NCBI GenBank assembly: GCA_029959285.1
Contig: JASCOE010000007.1
Coordinates: 1 to 64,000, forward strand
Direction: 5' to 3'
Source of the DNA: Flavobacteriaceae bacterium PS02337
Lineage (GTDB): Bacteria > Bacteroidota > Bacteroidia > Flavobacteriales > Flavobacteriaceae
Length of the DNA: 64,000 nt
Shown: positions 7,809 through 17,630 of the stretch, piece by piece
How the letters are laid out: each line of letters starts with the position of its first letter
How positions within the stretch are numbered: position 1 is the stretch's first letter
Translations under genes and position numbers: made by a program
The notes under the pieces: generated by a model
What the model saw: the letters and a program-made list of their open reading frames with translations, nothing else
Databases searched by the model: none
What the model was told of the DNA's origin: nothing

Positions 7809-10800
7809 ATGACAAATTTTACTAGGATTAAAAAACGTCCTAATTGCAAATCTGGATTTATTTTGCAAAAGAAAATGATGATGCTCTGTGTATTATTTTC
7901 TTTATCTCAGGTTCATGGCTACGCAATTAGTTTAAAGAACACAAAAGACCCAAAAAATGTACTAGTACAAAAAACTATCACCGGACAAGTTAATGACGAA
8001 AATGGTTTACCGCTGCCGGGTGTTACAATTTCTGAAAAAGGAAGCAAAAATGCTACTTTAACAGATTTCGACGGAAAATTTACTTTAAAAGTAGAAAACG
8101 AAAATGCAACATTAGTATTCTCTTTTATAGGTTATACCAATACAGAAGTTGCTGTAAAAGGAAAAGCCAACGTTAATGTAAAAATGCAAAGAACTACTGC
8201 ATCTTTAGATGAAGTTGTGGTAGTTGGATACGGTAAAATGAAGAAAAAGGATTTAACTGGTGCAATTGTTCAGGTTACCCCTGATAAATTAGCGAACCAA
8301 AATCCACAGACGGTTCAAGATGTATTAAGAGGTACTCCTGGCGTAAGAGTTGGTTATGATCCTTCGGCAAAAGGTGGCGGAAGTATACAGGTTCGAGGGC
8401 AAACTTCTGTTTATACTGGAGGAAGTCACAATTCGCCGCTTATTATTTTAGATGGAATGCAGTTTTATGGTGAACTTTCAGAAATAAATCCTGATGATAT
8501 TCAACAACTTGATATTCTAAAAGATGCATCTGCCGCATCTGTATACGGTTCGAGAGCGGCGGCTGGAGTTATTCTTATTTCTACCAAAAAAGGTAAAACG
8601 GGAAAACCTATGATTAGTTTTACGACCAACACAACGATTAGCAATAAAAGTGCTTATCGCGGTGTGTATTCGCCAGAAGGATATTTAAAATATCGTGAAG
8701 ATTGGGAAACTGCTCAAACGTATGGTATTAACAAAACAAGCGGACAATATGAAGCATGGATATCTGGAACAGTTGCACCTAATAAACCAGGATATTTTTC
8801 AAATCCTAACGATTTATCTAAATGGGGAATTACTGAAGCGCAATGGTTAGCGTATCAGCCAGCCTCTCAAACAAATGGAAAAAGTTCTAAAGAAGTTTGG
8901 GGAGCTCGTTTAGGATTGAATTTTGATCCTTCGCTAATGGCTAATTTCTTAGCAGATAAAACACACGATTGGAGCGACAGTTCTTTTAGAACAGGAATTA
9001 ATCATGATAATAATTTGAGTATTTCTGGAGCAAGCGAAAAAGTTAATTATTATATGTCTTTTGGTTATTTGACTTCAGAAGGTGCTATTGTTGGAAATGA
9101 TTATAAATCGGCTCGTTCTAATATGAAAGTTGATGCTAAAATTACAGATTGGCTTGACTTTGGGGCAAACGTTAATTTTCAAGATCGTTCAGATGGAGAT
9201 GTTACGCCATCTTTAGGTACAAACGCTGGAGATAATAATATGATGAGAACCAGTCCGTTTGGAACTTTTATAGATGCTAATGGCAATTATGAAAGACAGC
9301 CAATGGGTAAAAATGTCTCGGGACAAAATTATAACTATTACTACGAACGTCAATTTATTGAAAAAGAAACAGGATATACAACATTGAACACCATTTTCAA
9401 TACAAAAGTTACATTGCCTTTAGGTATCACGTATACATTTAACATTGCTCCTCGTTATCAATTTTTTCACGATCGTTATTTCAGATCAACACAAAATCCA
9501 AACTGGCCTGCAGCTACCACTGGAGTTAATAGAAATAATGCGACAAGATTCGATTATAACTTGAATAATACCATAACTTGGGATTATACAATTGCTCAAA
9601 AACATCACATTGTAGTCACTTTTGTTCAAGAAGCTGAAGAACGTCGTTATTGGTCTGACGGAATGGATGCCTATAATATTCAACCTTCTGATGCATTAGG
9701 ATTTCACCTTGTAAATACTGCAACAATGGCAAATAGTGCCATTAGATCTTACGATTCTCATGAAACGGCAGATGCATTGATGGCTAGACTTTTCTATTCA
9801 TTTGACAATCGTTACATGTTGACAGCGACTGTACGTCGTGATGGATATTCGGCATTTGGAGCTTCAAATCCTTACGCAGTTTTCCCTTCTTTTGGAGTTG
9901 CGTGGAATTTTAAAAATGAAAACTGGTTTAATTGGGATGCAATGAGCACAGGAAAATTACGTTTGTCTTGGGGTAGAAATGGAAACAGATCGCTTGCAGA
10001 TCCGTACATTTCTTTGGCAAACTTGGTAAATACTGGAACAATGGGATATTTAGATGCTTCAGGAAAAGCACTTGAAATAAAATATTTATCTCTTGACCGT
10101 ATGGCAAATCCAAATTTGCAATGGGAAAAAACAACATCAACAAATATTGGTCTTGACTTAGGTTTTTTACATGATAGAATCACCGCTACTTTAGACTTTT
10201 ACAAGACATCTACTCGCGATATGATTATGAGTCAGTCTTTACCTGGTTTCACTGGATTTTCATCTATTGCAACCAATCTTGGAGAAGTTCAAAATCAAGG
10301 TTTTGAGTTGAGTTTAAGTACACTTAATATGAAAAAACCAAACTTGGAGTGGCGCACTACATTTGGAATTTCGTATAACGAAAATAAAATTGTGTCATTG
10401 TATGGCAACATGGTAGATGTTAAAGATGCCAATGGAAATGTTATCGGAAAACAAGAAGGAAATGATTCGGCTAATGGCTGGTTTATTGGAAAACCAATTT
10501 CTCAAATTTGGGATTATAGAGTAACTGGAATTTGGCAAAAAGACGAATGGAAAGAAGCTCAAAGATACGGACAACGTCCTGGAGATCCAAAAGTGGCAAA
10601 CAGCTTTACAGCAGACGATGTTGATGCAGTAGACGCAGATGGCGTTGCGTACAAAAAAGCAGTTTACAATGAAAAAGACAAACAATTTTTAGGAAATTAT
10701 AATTCTCCTGTACAATGGTCGATACGTAACGATTTTAAGATTTATAAAAATTGGGATTTGGCGATTAGCATGTATTCAAATGTTGGAGGAAAATCGCTTA

Positions 10801-11177
10801 ATTCAAATTATATGAATACTTTCAACGATGCTAGTTTATACAAATTCAACTTCAATCCATATGTAAATCCATATTGGACACTTGATAATCCAACAAATGA
10901 CTGGGCACGTCTTGATGCCAAAGGTCCTGCAGGAACTCCAGTAGCGCCAGGAAGATTGTATGATCGTAGTTTTATTCGTCTAGATAATATCTCGTTAGCC
11001 TATACCCTTCCTAGAGATCTTTTAGATCGAGTGCACGTTAAAAATATAAAAATTTATGCTTCAGTTCAAAATGTAGCGACTTGGTCTGCTTCTAAAGAAT
11101 GGAAATATTTTGGAGATCCAGAAACAGGTGGCTTGGCTACTAGACAGTTTAATTTAGGTTTTAATTTCCAACTTTAA
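7809..11177 (+). CDS. SusC/RagA-family TonB-dependent outer-membrane transporter
   Basis: 1122 residues. A signal-like hydrophobic stretch MMMLCVLFSLSQVHGYA lies at residues 23-39, so ATGs at codons 23-25 are alternative starts. A carboxypeptidase-regulatory-like domain follows at about 56-128 (ITGQVNDENGLPLPGVTI), then the TonB-box-like LDEVVVVGYG (133-142), a plug domain to about residue 260 (KDASAASVYGSRAAAGVILI) and a 22-strand barrel ending in NLGFNFQL. It imports oligosaccharides with its SusD partner, 12 nt downstream. The lyase gene at 13432 suggests a uronate-containing glycan such as alginate or glucuronan as substrate (inference). Confidence 0.95.
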   Translation: MTNFTRIKKRPNCKSGFILQKKMMMLCVLFSLSQVHGYAISLKNTKDPKNVLVQKTITGQVNDENGLPLPGVTISEKGSKNATLTDFDGKFTLKVENENATLVFSFIGYTNTEVAVKGKANVNVKMQRTTASLDEVVVVGYGKMKKKDLTGAIVQVTPDKLANQNPQTVQDVLRGTPGVRVGYDPSAKGGGSIQVRGQTSVYTGGSHNSPLIILDGMQFYGELSEINPDDIQQLDILKDASAASVYGSRAAAGVILISTKKGKTGKPMISFTTNTTISNKSAYRGVYSPEGYLKYREDWETAQTYGINKTSGQYEAWISGTVAPNKPGYFSNPNDLSKWGITEAQWLAYQPASQTNGKSSKEVWGARLGLNFDPSLMANFLADKTHDWSDSSFRTGINHDNNLSISGASEKVNYYMSFGYLTSEGAIVGNDYKSARSNMKVDAKITDWLDFGANVNFQDRSDGDVTPSLGTNAGDNNMMRTSPFGTFIDANGNYERQPMGKNVSGQNYNYYYERQFIEKETGYTTLNTIFNTKVTLPLGITYTFNIAPRYQFFHDRYFRSTQNPNWPAATTGVNRNNATRFDYNLNNTITWDYTIAQKHHIVVTFVQEAEERRYWSDGMDAYNIQPSDALGFHLVNTATMANSAIRSYDSHETADALMARLFYSFDNRYMLTATVRRDGYSAFGASNPYAVFPSFGVAWNFKNENWFNWDAMSTGKLRLSWGRNGNRSLADPYISLANLVNTGTMGYLDASGKALEIKYLSLDRMANPNLQWEKTTSTNIGLDLGFLHDRITATLDFYKTSTRDMIMSQSLPGFTGFSSIATNLGEVQNQGFELSLSTLNMKKPNLEWRTTFGISYNENKIVSLYGNMVDVKDANGNVIGKQEGNDSANGWFIGKPISQIWDYRVTGIWQKDEWKEAQRYGQRPGDPKVANSFTADDVDAVDADGVAYKKAVYNEKDKQFLGNYNSPVQWSIRNDFKIYKNWDLAISMYSNVGGKSLNSNYMNTFNDASLYKFNFNPYVNPYWTLDNPTNDWARLDAKGPAGTPVAPGRLYDRSFIRLDNISLAYTLPRDLLDRVHVKNIKIYASVQNVATWSASKEWKYFGDPETGGLATRQFNLGFNFQL

Positions 11178-11189
11178 AATTATTCAACA

Positions 11190-13193
11190 ATGAAAAAATA
11201 TATACAAAATAAAATTTCAAGACTAGTACCTTTTGCACTCTTGGCAGTGCTGTCTAGTTCTTGTTCTAAAGATTTTCTTGAATCAGATCCGCTTTCGTTT
11301 TATGAACCAGAAACTACATTTTCTACAGAAGCAGGACTGCAAGCAACTTTAGCATTGTGCGACAAACAGTTGCGTAATAATTATATTCACTACGGTTATT
11401 CTGGTGTTAGTGTGCCTATTGGTTCAGAGTATCTTTTCTCAGATATGGCACAATATGGAAAAACAGACACAGGAAGTAATATTGCGGATTATGCCAATAC
11501 TATTGTTCCAACAGGAGATTTTAGGAGAGATCCAAGTGGAGAATCGCTATATCTTGGGTTTATGTGGACTGAAGCTTACACAGGAATTAAAAACGCTAAT
11601 ACCGTACTTACGTATATTAGTAATGTGACAACTTTGACAGAAGAAGTTAAAAATAAATATATCGGGCAGGCTTATTTTCACAGAGCGTACCGTTATCTAA
11701 ATTTAGTATATCAATTTGGAGATATACCATTGATTACTAAAATCTTGGCAGTTCCGAAGCAGAGTTACTATTCTACTAAAAAAGAAGCCATCATCGAAAT
11801 GATTACAGCAGATATGGAGAAAGCTGTACAATGGGTTCCAGAACAATCCAAAATTGGATATGTTGGAATGGTTAGTAAAGGTGCTTGCCGTCAGTTATTA
11901 ATTAAATGTTATTTAGCATCTGGAAGATTTGCCGATGCAGAAGCACAAGCTAATCTTTTGATTAATGGTTCAGGATATTCTTTAGTTCAAAATACTTTAG
12001 GAATTTTTGATCCGGGCGGAAATCCAACTGCGTGGCCAATTACCAGAAATGTAATTTGGGATTTGCACAGACCAGAAAACAAAGTAATTGCTGCTAATAC
12101 TGAAGCTATTTTGGTAGCGCCAAATGGTGGAGCACAATCATTTTTAGCATTTTCATCAATGAGAATTTTTGGACCTAACTGGAACGATGCCAACTTGATT
12201 ACACCCGATGGTAAAACAGCAGCGCCGCGTTTTCCATTGACTGATAAAACAAATTACAATGCAAAATACGATTATCAAAGAGCAATTGGGCGTGGTATTG
12301 GGACTATTAGTGGTTCTTACTATTCACAGCATCCAATGTGGGTTGTAAACAAAATTGAAGACAAACAGGATCTTAGACATAACAGCACAGTTGGAAACTG
12401 GGTAAATATGGAAGACCTTAAATATGCTCCCGGAGCTGGTGGAAGCGCTGCATGGGCTGGGCAAAATTTTAGAATGAAAGATGCCGCAGGTAAATTGTTA
12501 GCACAAGATTCTATTCGTGATTGGTTTGATTTTCCTCATTATAAAATCTTTTATCATGATGTTGTAGCCGAAGCGAATCCAGCAGCAAATGATTTTCAGG
12601 GAGCAACTGCGGGATCAAGTGCGCATATGTATATTTATCGTTTAGCCGAAACTTATTTATTACGCGCAGAAGCACGTTTTTATCAAGGTAATACTTCTGG
12701 AGCAGCTCAAGATGTAAATGTCGTAAGAACAAGAGCAAAAGCTTCGCAAATGTACACAACAGTAACTATTGGTGATATTTGCGCAGAAAGAGGAAGAGAA
12801 TTGTATTTGGAAGAATGGAGAAATGTAGAATTAAAACGTATTTCGCACTGCCTTGCCCTTAGCGGAAAACCAGATGAATGGGGTAATACGTACAGTAAAG
12901 ATACTTGGGATAAACAATCTGGAACAGATGCAACAGGCGGAAGTTACTGGTACCAACGTATTGTACATTATACACTTTATAATAAATATCCAGCGGGAAT
13001 TTCTATTAAACCGGGTGTAAAATTTTATACTATGGATAAACGCAACAATTACTGGCCAATACCATTTAGACTTGCTATTGAACCGAATATCAAAGGACAG
13101 CTAAGTCAAAACTTTGGTTATGATGGATATGATCCAGGTGTTAAAGTTTGGGATAAATGGCAAGATGCTGTTGATGATGAAAGTAAAATTTAA
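11190..13193 (+). CDS. SusD/RagB-family surface glycan-binding lipoprotein
   Basis: 667 residues. An SPII signal with lipobox LSSSC (Cys25) is followed by SKDFLESDPLSFY, the standard SusD opening. Internal TPR-like helices carry the SusD signatures AYFHRAYRYLNLVYQFGDIPLI and RLAETYLLRAEARFYQGN, and ICAERGRELYLEEWRNVEL comes near the C-terminus. It caps the SusC transporter and binds the glycan at the cell surface. It forms an operon with the SusC gene (12-nt spacing), terminated at 13246-13279. It is longer than most SusD proteins (about 500-600). Confidence 0.95.
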   Translation: MKKYIQNKISRLVPFALLAVLSSSCSKDFLESDPLSFYEPETTFSTEAGLQATLALCDKQLRNNYIHYGYSGVSVPIGSEYLFSDMAQYGKTDTGSNIADYANTIVPTGDFRRDPSGESLYLGFMWTEAYTGIKNANTVLTYISNVTTLTEEVKNKYIGQAYFHRAYRYLNLVYQFGDIPLITKILAVPKQSYYSTKKEAIIEMITADMEKAVQWVPEQSKIGYVGMVSKGACRQLLIKCYLASGRFADAEAQANLLINGSGYSLVQNTLGIFDPGGNPTAWPITRNVIWDLHRPENKVIAANTEAILVAPNGGAQSFLAFSSMRIFGPNWNDANLITPDGKTAAPRFPLTDKTNYNAKYDYQRAIGRGIGTISGSYYSQHPMWVVNKIEDKQDLRHNSTVGNWVNMEDLKYAPGAGGSAAWAGQNFRMKDAAGKLLAQDSIRDWFDFPHYKIFYHDVVAEANPAANDFQGATAGSSAHMYIYRLAETYLLRAEARFYQGNTSGAAQDVNVVRTRAKASQMYTTVTIGDICAERGRELYLEEWRNVELKRISHCLALSGKPDEWGNTYSKDTWDKQSGTDATGGSYWYQRIVHYTLYNKYPAGISIKPGVKFYTMDKRNNYWPIPFRLAIEPNIKGQLSQNFGYDGYDPGVKVWDKWQDAVDDESKI

Positions 13194-13245
13194 TATCTGT
13201 TTTTAAATTGAATTTAAATATCTAAAGCTTCATAAAAGGCTAATT

Positions 13246-13279
13246 AAAAACGAGTTAATCTATTTAACTCGTTTTTTTT
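13246..13279 (+). terminator. Terminator after the susCD-like pair
   Basis: Stem CGAGTTAA (13251-13258) / TTAACTCG (13264-13271), preceded by an A-run and followed by eight T. Confidence 0.88.
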
Positions 13280-13297
13280 GTTCCATATTTTCATAAC

Positions 13298-13362
13298 CTT
13301 AAAAATATACTAAAAATACATCAACTGGATTATTATGTACGTAAAAACGGACTTTAGAAGAC
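13298..13362 (+). promoter_or_regulatory. Candidate control region of the PL14 gene
   Basis: CTTAAAAATATACTAAAAAT begins at 13298 and TTAGAAGAC is at 13354-13362. Both blocks also precede the SusC gene at 7809. CAACTTTA (13384-13391) is the closest -7-like box. The repetition suggests a shared regulator binding site; none has been assigned. Confidence 0.35.
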
Positions 13363-13431
13363 CTTGTGAATAGTATTATTACCCAACTTTACAATATTAT
13401 TTTACTAATTATTAACCGTAAATTTCAAAAA

Positions 13432-14220
13432 ATGAAAAAACTATTAAAAGTAACTAGTTTGCTGTTTATTACAGTATTAGTGTTCAATTCTTGTGAAAAA
13501 GAACAAGATGTAATTGTGCCAGAAGCGGCTAAAAAAGAGACTTCAGAAATCTCTAATAACGCTCTTACAGCAAAAGCTGCTGCAGAAAACGTTGCTGCAT
13601 TAGCAGCAGGAAGTGCCGGCGCTAGAACAATTTCATTGGCAACCAATACACTTTCGTGTCCAGGTGGTTTATGTACATCTTATGGCGTTTGGTCAACAGG
13701 CGTTTATACTGTTTGGTTTCAAATGAGATTCAATTCTGGGTTCTATTGGAGCAGAGGCGGAAAATGCGGATATGGAATCCTAATCGGAGACCAAAATACG
13801 GGCGGCGATCCAGGATGGGATGGTAATGGCGGAAGTGCCAGATTTATGTGGTATTGTCCAAACGGATCAAATTCAGCTAAAGGAAGCGGCGCTTATCTTC
13901 AGCCTTATGTTTATTACAAAGATCAGCCAGGACAATTTGGTAATGATTTTGGAAAAAAATATTACATACAAGAAAACGTGACTTACAATTGCCAGATTTC
14001 TGTTAAGTTAAACACAGGTTCCAATACAAATGGATATGTGAAATATTATGTAAATGGCACAGAGATTTTAAATCAAACCATTCGCTGGGTAACTAACGAT
14101 TCTAAACGAAATGTAAATGCAGTAAGTCTTCATACATTCCGCGGAGGAAGCCAAGAATATTGGAAAGCGCCTGTAACAAGTTCTATTTATTATCCTAGTG
14201 CAACTTGGGATGCATTGTAG
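13432..14220 (+). CDS. Polysaccharide lyase family 14-like lipoprotein
   Basis: 262 residues from the ATG at 13432. An upstream in-frame GTG at 13366 would add 22 residues ahead of a clean SPII signal (KKLLKVTSLLFITVLVFNSC, lipobox Cys19), so 13432 is preferred. The mature protein has the PL14 jelly-roll pattern: VYTVWFQMRFNSGFYWSRGG, KCGYGILIGD, GNGGSARFMWY, YYKDQPGQFGNDFGKKYY, then VKYYVNGTEIL and AVSLHTFRGGSQEYW near the end. PL14 enzymes cleave alginate or glucuronan by beta-elimination. It is anchored at the membrane, probably on the surface, and supplies oligosaccharides to the adjacent SusC/SusD pair. Ala-rich residues 45-70 look like a linker. Confidence 0.8.
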   Translation: MKKLLKVTSLLFITVLVFNSCEKEQDVIVPEAAKKETSEISNNALTAKAAAENVAALAAGSAGARTISLATNTLSCPGGLCTSYGVWSTGVYTVWFQMRFNSGFYWSRGGKCGYGILIGDQNTGGDPGWDGNGGSARFMWYCPNGSNSAKGSGAYLQPYVYYKDQPGQFGNDFGKKYYIQENVTYNCQISVKLNTGSNTNGYVKYYVNGTEILNQTIRWVTNDSKRNVNAVSLHTFRGGSQEYWKAPVTSSIYYPSATWDAL

Positions 14221-14251
14221 TTCTTTATTAGCTTTTACAATTTAAAGCATA

Positions 14252-14285
14252 AAAAAGCCCTCTAATTTTATTTAGAGGGCTTTTC
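14252..14285. terminator. Bidirectional terminator between PL14 and LLM genes
   Basis: Stem AAAAAGCCCTCTAA / TTAGAGGGCTTTT around a short loop, with A- and T-runs on either side. It serves the convergent genes ending at 14220 and 14302. Confidence 0.88.
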
Positions 14286-14301
14286 AATTCATAAAATAAA
14301 T

Positions 14302-15324
14302 TTATCGCCAACCTAAAGCTGGAGCAATATGTTCTAATATAGAAGATAAAATATGTACATTATAATTTACTCCTAAAGTGTTAGGAATAGTTAAAAGTAT
14401 TGTATCTGCTTCTTGAATGGCTTCGTCTTGCGCTAATTCTGCAATAAGTTTATCAGGTTCAGCAGCATAACTTTTGCCAAAAACCGCTCTTTTATCACGT
14501 TCGATATAACCAAAACTATCAGCACCTTTGCCTTGTCCTCCAAAATAATACTTATCTTGATCGTTGACCAACGCAAAAATGGAACGGCTTACCGAAACTC
14601 TTGCTTCACGTTGATGACCGGCATTTTTCCAAGCTTCTTTGTATAACCTGATTTGCTCTGCTTGCTGTACGTGAAATGGTTTACCGTTTTCATCATACTT
14701 AAGCGTAGAACTTTGCAAATGCATACCATTTTCAGCAGCCCAAACTGCGGTTGCATTAGAGGCTGCTCCCCACCAAATTCTTTCTCTCAATCCTTCAGAA
14801 TGCGGTTCGATACGCAATAATCCAGGCGGATTTGGAAACATCGGATACGGATTTGGTTCTGCAAACCCCTCACCTTTTAATCCTTCTAAAAAATCCAACG
14901 CTTTTTTGCGTCCCATATCGGCATCTGTTTCTCCTGCTGAAGGTTCGTAACCAAAGTAACGCCAGCCATCTATAACCTGTTCTGGTGATCCTCTGCTTAT
15001 TCCTAATTGCAATCGTCCTCCTGATATCAGATCGGCAGCACTGGCATCTTCTAACATGTATAAGGGATTTTCATACCTCATATCAATTACACCAGTTCCT
15101 ATCTCAATCTTACTCGTTTTAGCACCAATTGCCGAAAGCAAAGGAAAAGGCGACGCAAGCTGCTGCGCAAAATGATGCACACGAAAATAGGCGCCGTCTA
15201 CACCTAATTCTTCTGCAGCTACAGCTAAATCAATAGATTGAAGAAGTGTACTTGCTGCCGTGCGAGATTGGTAGGATGGATTATCTGACCAATGTCCAAA
15301 TGATAAAAATCCTATTTTCTTCAT
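14302..15324 (-). CDS. LLM-class (luciferase-like) flavin-dependent oxidoreductase
   Basis: 340 residues, normal for the bacterial luciferase-like fold. Motifs: a start MKKIGFLSFGHW; GVDGAYFRVHHFAQQLASPFPLLSAIGAKT (the substrate/flavin cap with the conserved HHF); IEIGTGVIDMRYENPLYMLEDASAADLISGGRLQLGISRGSPE, the classic LLM core. It would use reduced FMN and O2 on an unknown substrate. It is a single gene, divergent from biotin synthase, with convergent PL14 downstream. There is no evidence that it is light-producing. Confidence 0.9.
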   Translation of the reverse strand: MKKIGFLSFGHWSDNPSYQSRTAASTLLQSIDLAVAAEELGVDGAYFRVHHFAQQLASPFPLLSAIGAKTSKIEIGTGVIDMRYENPLYMLEDASAADLISGGRLQLGISRGSPEQVIDGWRYFGYEPSAGETDADMGRKKALDFLEGLKGEGFAEPNPYPMFPNPPGLLRIEPHSEGLRERIWWGAASNATAVWAAENGMHLQSSTLKYDENGKPFHVQQAEQIRLYKEAWKNAGHQREARVSVSRSIFALVNDQDKYYFGGQGKGADSFGYIERDKRAVFGKSYAAEPDKLIAELAQDEAIQEADTILLTIPNTLGVNYNVHILSSILEHIAPALGWR

Positions 15325-15507
15325 AAATAACTCCTTTTTTTAATATATCAAATATACGGATCATCTAGCAGTGATTGCAATTTTGTATTATAATTCTATG
15401 CTAAAAAATAATTTTAACCGGACTACCCATATTCTAAAAACTGGTACATTTTGCATATTCCGTAAGACTGTACATTTGATTTCATCAAAAAAAAAAAATG
15501 CCTCAAA

Positions 15508-16521
15508 ATGAATAACAATAATTATATAAAAATGAACAAACAAATAAGAAACGACTGGAGCAAAGATGAAATTCAAAACATTTACGATCTGCGATTATTA
15601 GAATTGGTTTATCAGGCCGCAACGATACACCGCGAATGGCATAAATCTTCTGAAATACAAGTATGCACATTGCTTTCTGTAAAAACAGGCGGATGTCCAG
15701 AAGATTGTTCGTATTGCGGACAAGCAGCTCGTTATCATACTGATATTAAAGTGCAAGCACTTTTACCAACAGAAACTGTAATTGAACACGCACAAAAAGC
15801 AAAAGATGCTGGTTCGTCACGTTTTTGTATGGCAGCAGCTTGGCGAGAAGTTCGAAACAATAAAGATTTTGATCGTGTTATTGACATGGTAAAAGGCGTT
15901 AACAATCTTGGTTTAGAAGTTTGCTGTACATTAGGAATGCTAACCGAAGAACAAGCTATTCGTTTGCAAGAAGCTGGTTTACATGCTTATAATCACAATT
16001 TGGATACTTCAGAAAGTTATTACGATGAAATAATCAGTACACGCAAGTTTGATCAACGTCTGGACACTATTCATAATGTGAGAAAAGCTGGAATTACAGT
16101 TTGTTCAGGCGGAATCATCGGTTTAGGTGAAACTCCTGCTGATCGTGTTTCTATGCTTGCCACTTTAGCCACTTTGCCTGTTCATCCTGAATCTGTTCCT
16201 GTAAATGCATTAGCAAGAGTAAAAGGAACGCCTTTAGAAAATAATCCAAAAGTACCGATTTGGGATATGGTTCGAATGATTGCCACAGCACGAATTATTA
16301 TGCCTGCTTCAATTGTTCGTCTGAGCGCTGGACGCATCGAAATGACCGAAGAAGAACAAGCATGGTGTTTTATGGCGGGCGCAAATTCTATTTTTACAGG
16401 AGAACGCGAAACTTTATTGGTAACACCAAATCCTGGAATATCTGAAGACATGCAAATGTTTCAAAATCTTGGACTTCGACCTTTAACGAAAGAAAATAAA
16501 AATGCCTGTTCAGCAATTTAA
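15508..16521 (+). CDS. bioB: Biotin synthase
   Basis: 337 residues. The radical-SAM cluster CPEDCSYC (Cys63, Cys67, Cys70) follows TLLSVKTGG. Downstream come [26 protein letters not shown] (second Fe-S cluster Cys), [15 protein letters not shown] and [16 protein letters not shown], which supplies the Arg ligand of the [2Fe-2S] cluster. It inserts sulfur into dethiobiotin. The start is uncertain: ATG at 15532 gives MNKQIRNDW, a more usual BioB opening. No other bio gene is nearby in the window. It stops one base before the convergent hydrolase stop at 16523. Confidence 0.97.
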   Translation: MNNNNYIKMNKQIRNDWSKDEIQNIYDLRLLELVYQAATIHREWHKSSEIQVCTLLSVKTGGCPEDCSYCGQAARYHTDIKVQALLPTETVIEHAQKAKDAGSSRFCMAAAWREVRNNKDFDRVIDMVKGVNNLGLEVCCTLGMLTEEQAIRLQEAGLHAYNHNLDTSESYYDEIISTRKFDQRLDTIHNVRKAGITVCSGGIIGLGETPADRVSMLATLATLPVHPESVPVNALARVKGTPLENNPKVPIWDMVRMIATARIIMPASIVRLSAGRIEMTEEEQAWCFMAGANSIFTGERETLLVTPNPGISEDMQMFQNLGLRPLTKENKNACSAI

Positions 16522-16522
16522 T

Positions 16523-17581
16523 TTATTTAGCTGTACTCTTATTGTTGGTATGCAATAGAAATTTTATTAAACCTTTCATATATGTATTTTGATCATCATA
16601 CATACTCATATGACTTCCGTTTTCGCAATAAAGATAAGTGCCATTTTTTACTTGAGTTGAAATCCATTTCATATGTTTTGGATCCATAGTATCGTATTTT
16701 GCACCGATTGATAAGGTTGGAACAGTAAGTTTTGGAAGTTCTTTTGTAATGTCCCATTTTTCTAGTTTTCCAGACAAGCCAAATTCACTTGGACCTTGCA
16801 TGGTAACATACAATGACTGATTAATTTTACTAAATGAACGATTCACCGGTTCTGGCCAAAGTTTAGGATCTAAACGTAAAATATGTTTTGAATAAAAATT
16901 AGGGATGAGTAAATCCATATATTCAGCACTTTCAAAATCTTTATTTTTTTCGATTTCTCTAATTCTTGCCAGAACCTTTGGATCCATTTGTTTTGCTAAT
17001 ACTTCATCTGCATATTTATCATAATCGATTGCACTCATCATCATATTTGAAATAATCAATCCTTTAATATTTTGCTGATATTTAAGTGCATATTGTGCAG
17101 CTAATATTCCGCCCCAAGAATGTCCCAATAAATAAAAATTGTCTTTATCTAAATGAAGTGCTTGACGCACCTGCTCTACTTCTTCTACAAAACGAGGTAA
17201 ATCCCAAAGAGCGGGATCATTCGGGTTATCAGAATTTCCAGTTCCTAATTGATCGTAATAAATAAATTCGATGCCTTCTTGCGGTAAAAAACTTTCCATA
17301 CACTCAAAATATTCATGAGTTGCTCCAGGTCCACCATTTAAAAGCAATAATTTTATTTTCGGATTATTACCAATTCTTTTCGTCCAAACATTAAACTTTC
17401 CTTTTGGTGTGTTAATTTGTATCACTTTTACACCGCCAGTTTTTATGCCCGAAGTGGTATCTTTTAAATAAGCTGTCAGATTTACATTTTCCTTTTCTAC
17501 ATTGTTTTTATCATTACACGCTGTTAAAAACAAGGTGCTTAAAGCTACTAAAAAGATTTTTTTACAAATAAACATGAGCAT
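16523..17581 (-). CDS. Proline iminopeptidase-type alpha/beta hydrolase, lipoprotein
   Basis: 352 residues. An SPII signal with lipobox LTAC (Cys22) makes this a membrane-anchored form. The S33-family layout is clear: oxyanion LLLNGGPGATHEYFE, IEFIYYDQLGTGNSDNP, nucleophile elbow GHSWGGILAAQYAL, and acid/His near TLSIGAKYDTMDPKHMKWIS and CENGSHMSMYD. It would release N-terminal Pro or a related residue from small peptides. It converges on bioB with a 1-nt gap and lies 49 nt downstream of the hydrolase at 17631-18488, same strand. Confidence 0.88.
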   Translation of the reverse strand: MLMFICKKIFLVALSTLFLTACNDKNNVEKENVNLTAYLKDTTSGIKTGGVKVIQINTPKGKFNVWTKRIGNNPKIKLLLLNGGPGATHEYFECMESFLPQEGIEFIYYDQLGTGNSDNPNDPALWDLPRFVEEVEQVRQALHLDKDNFYLLGHSWGGILAAQYALKYQQNIKGLIISNMMMSAIDYDKYADEVLAKQMDPKVLARIREIEKNKDFESAEYMDLLIPNFYSKHILRLDPKLWPEPVNRSFSKINQSLYVTMQGPSEFGLSGKLEKWDITKELPKLTVPTLSIGAKYDTMDPKHMKWISTQVKNGTYLYCENGSHMSMYDDQNTYMKGLIKFLLHTNNKSTAK

Positions 17582-17630
17582 TTTATTTAGATTAATACTA
17601 TTTTTTTCCTAGTTCGAATATACTTAAATT

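Noticed and set aside
13366-13431. 22-codon N-terminal extension of the PL14 protein from a GTG
   Set aside because: The lipoprotein signal starts cleanly at the ATG at 13432 and the extension would bury it.
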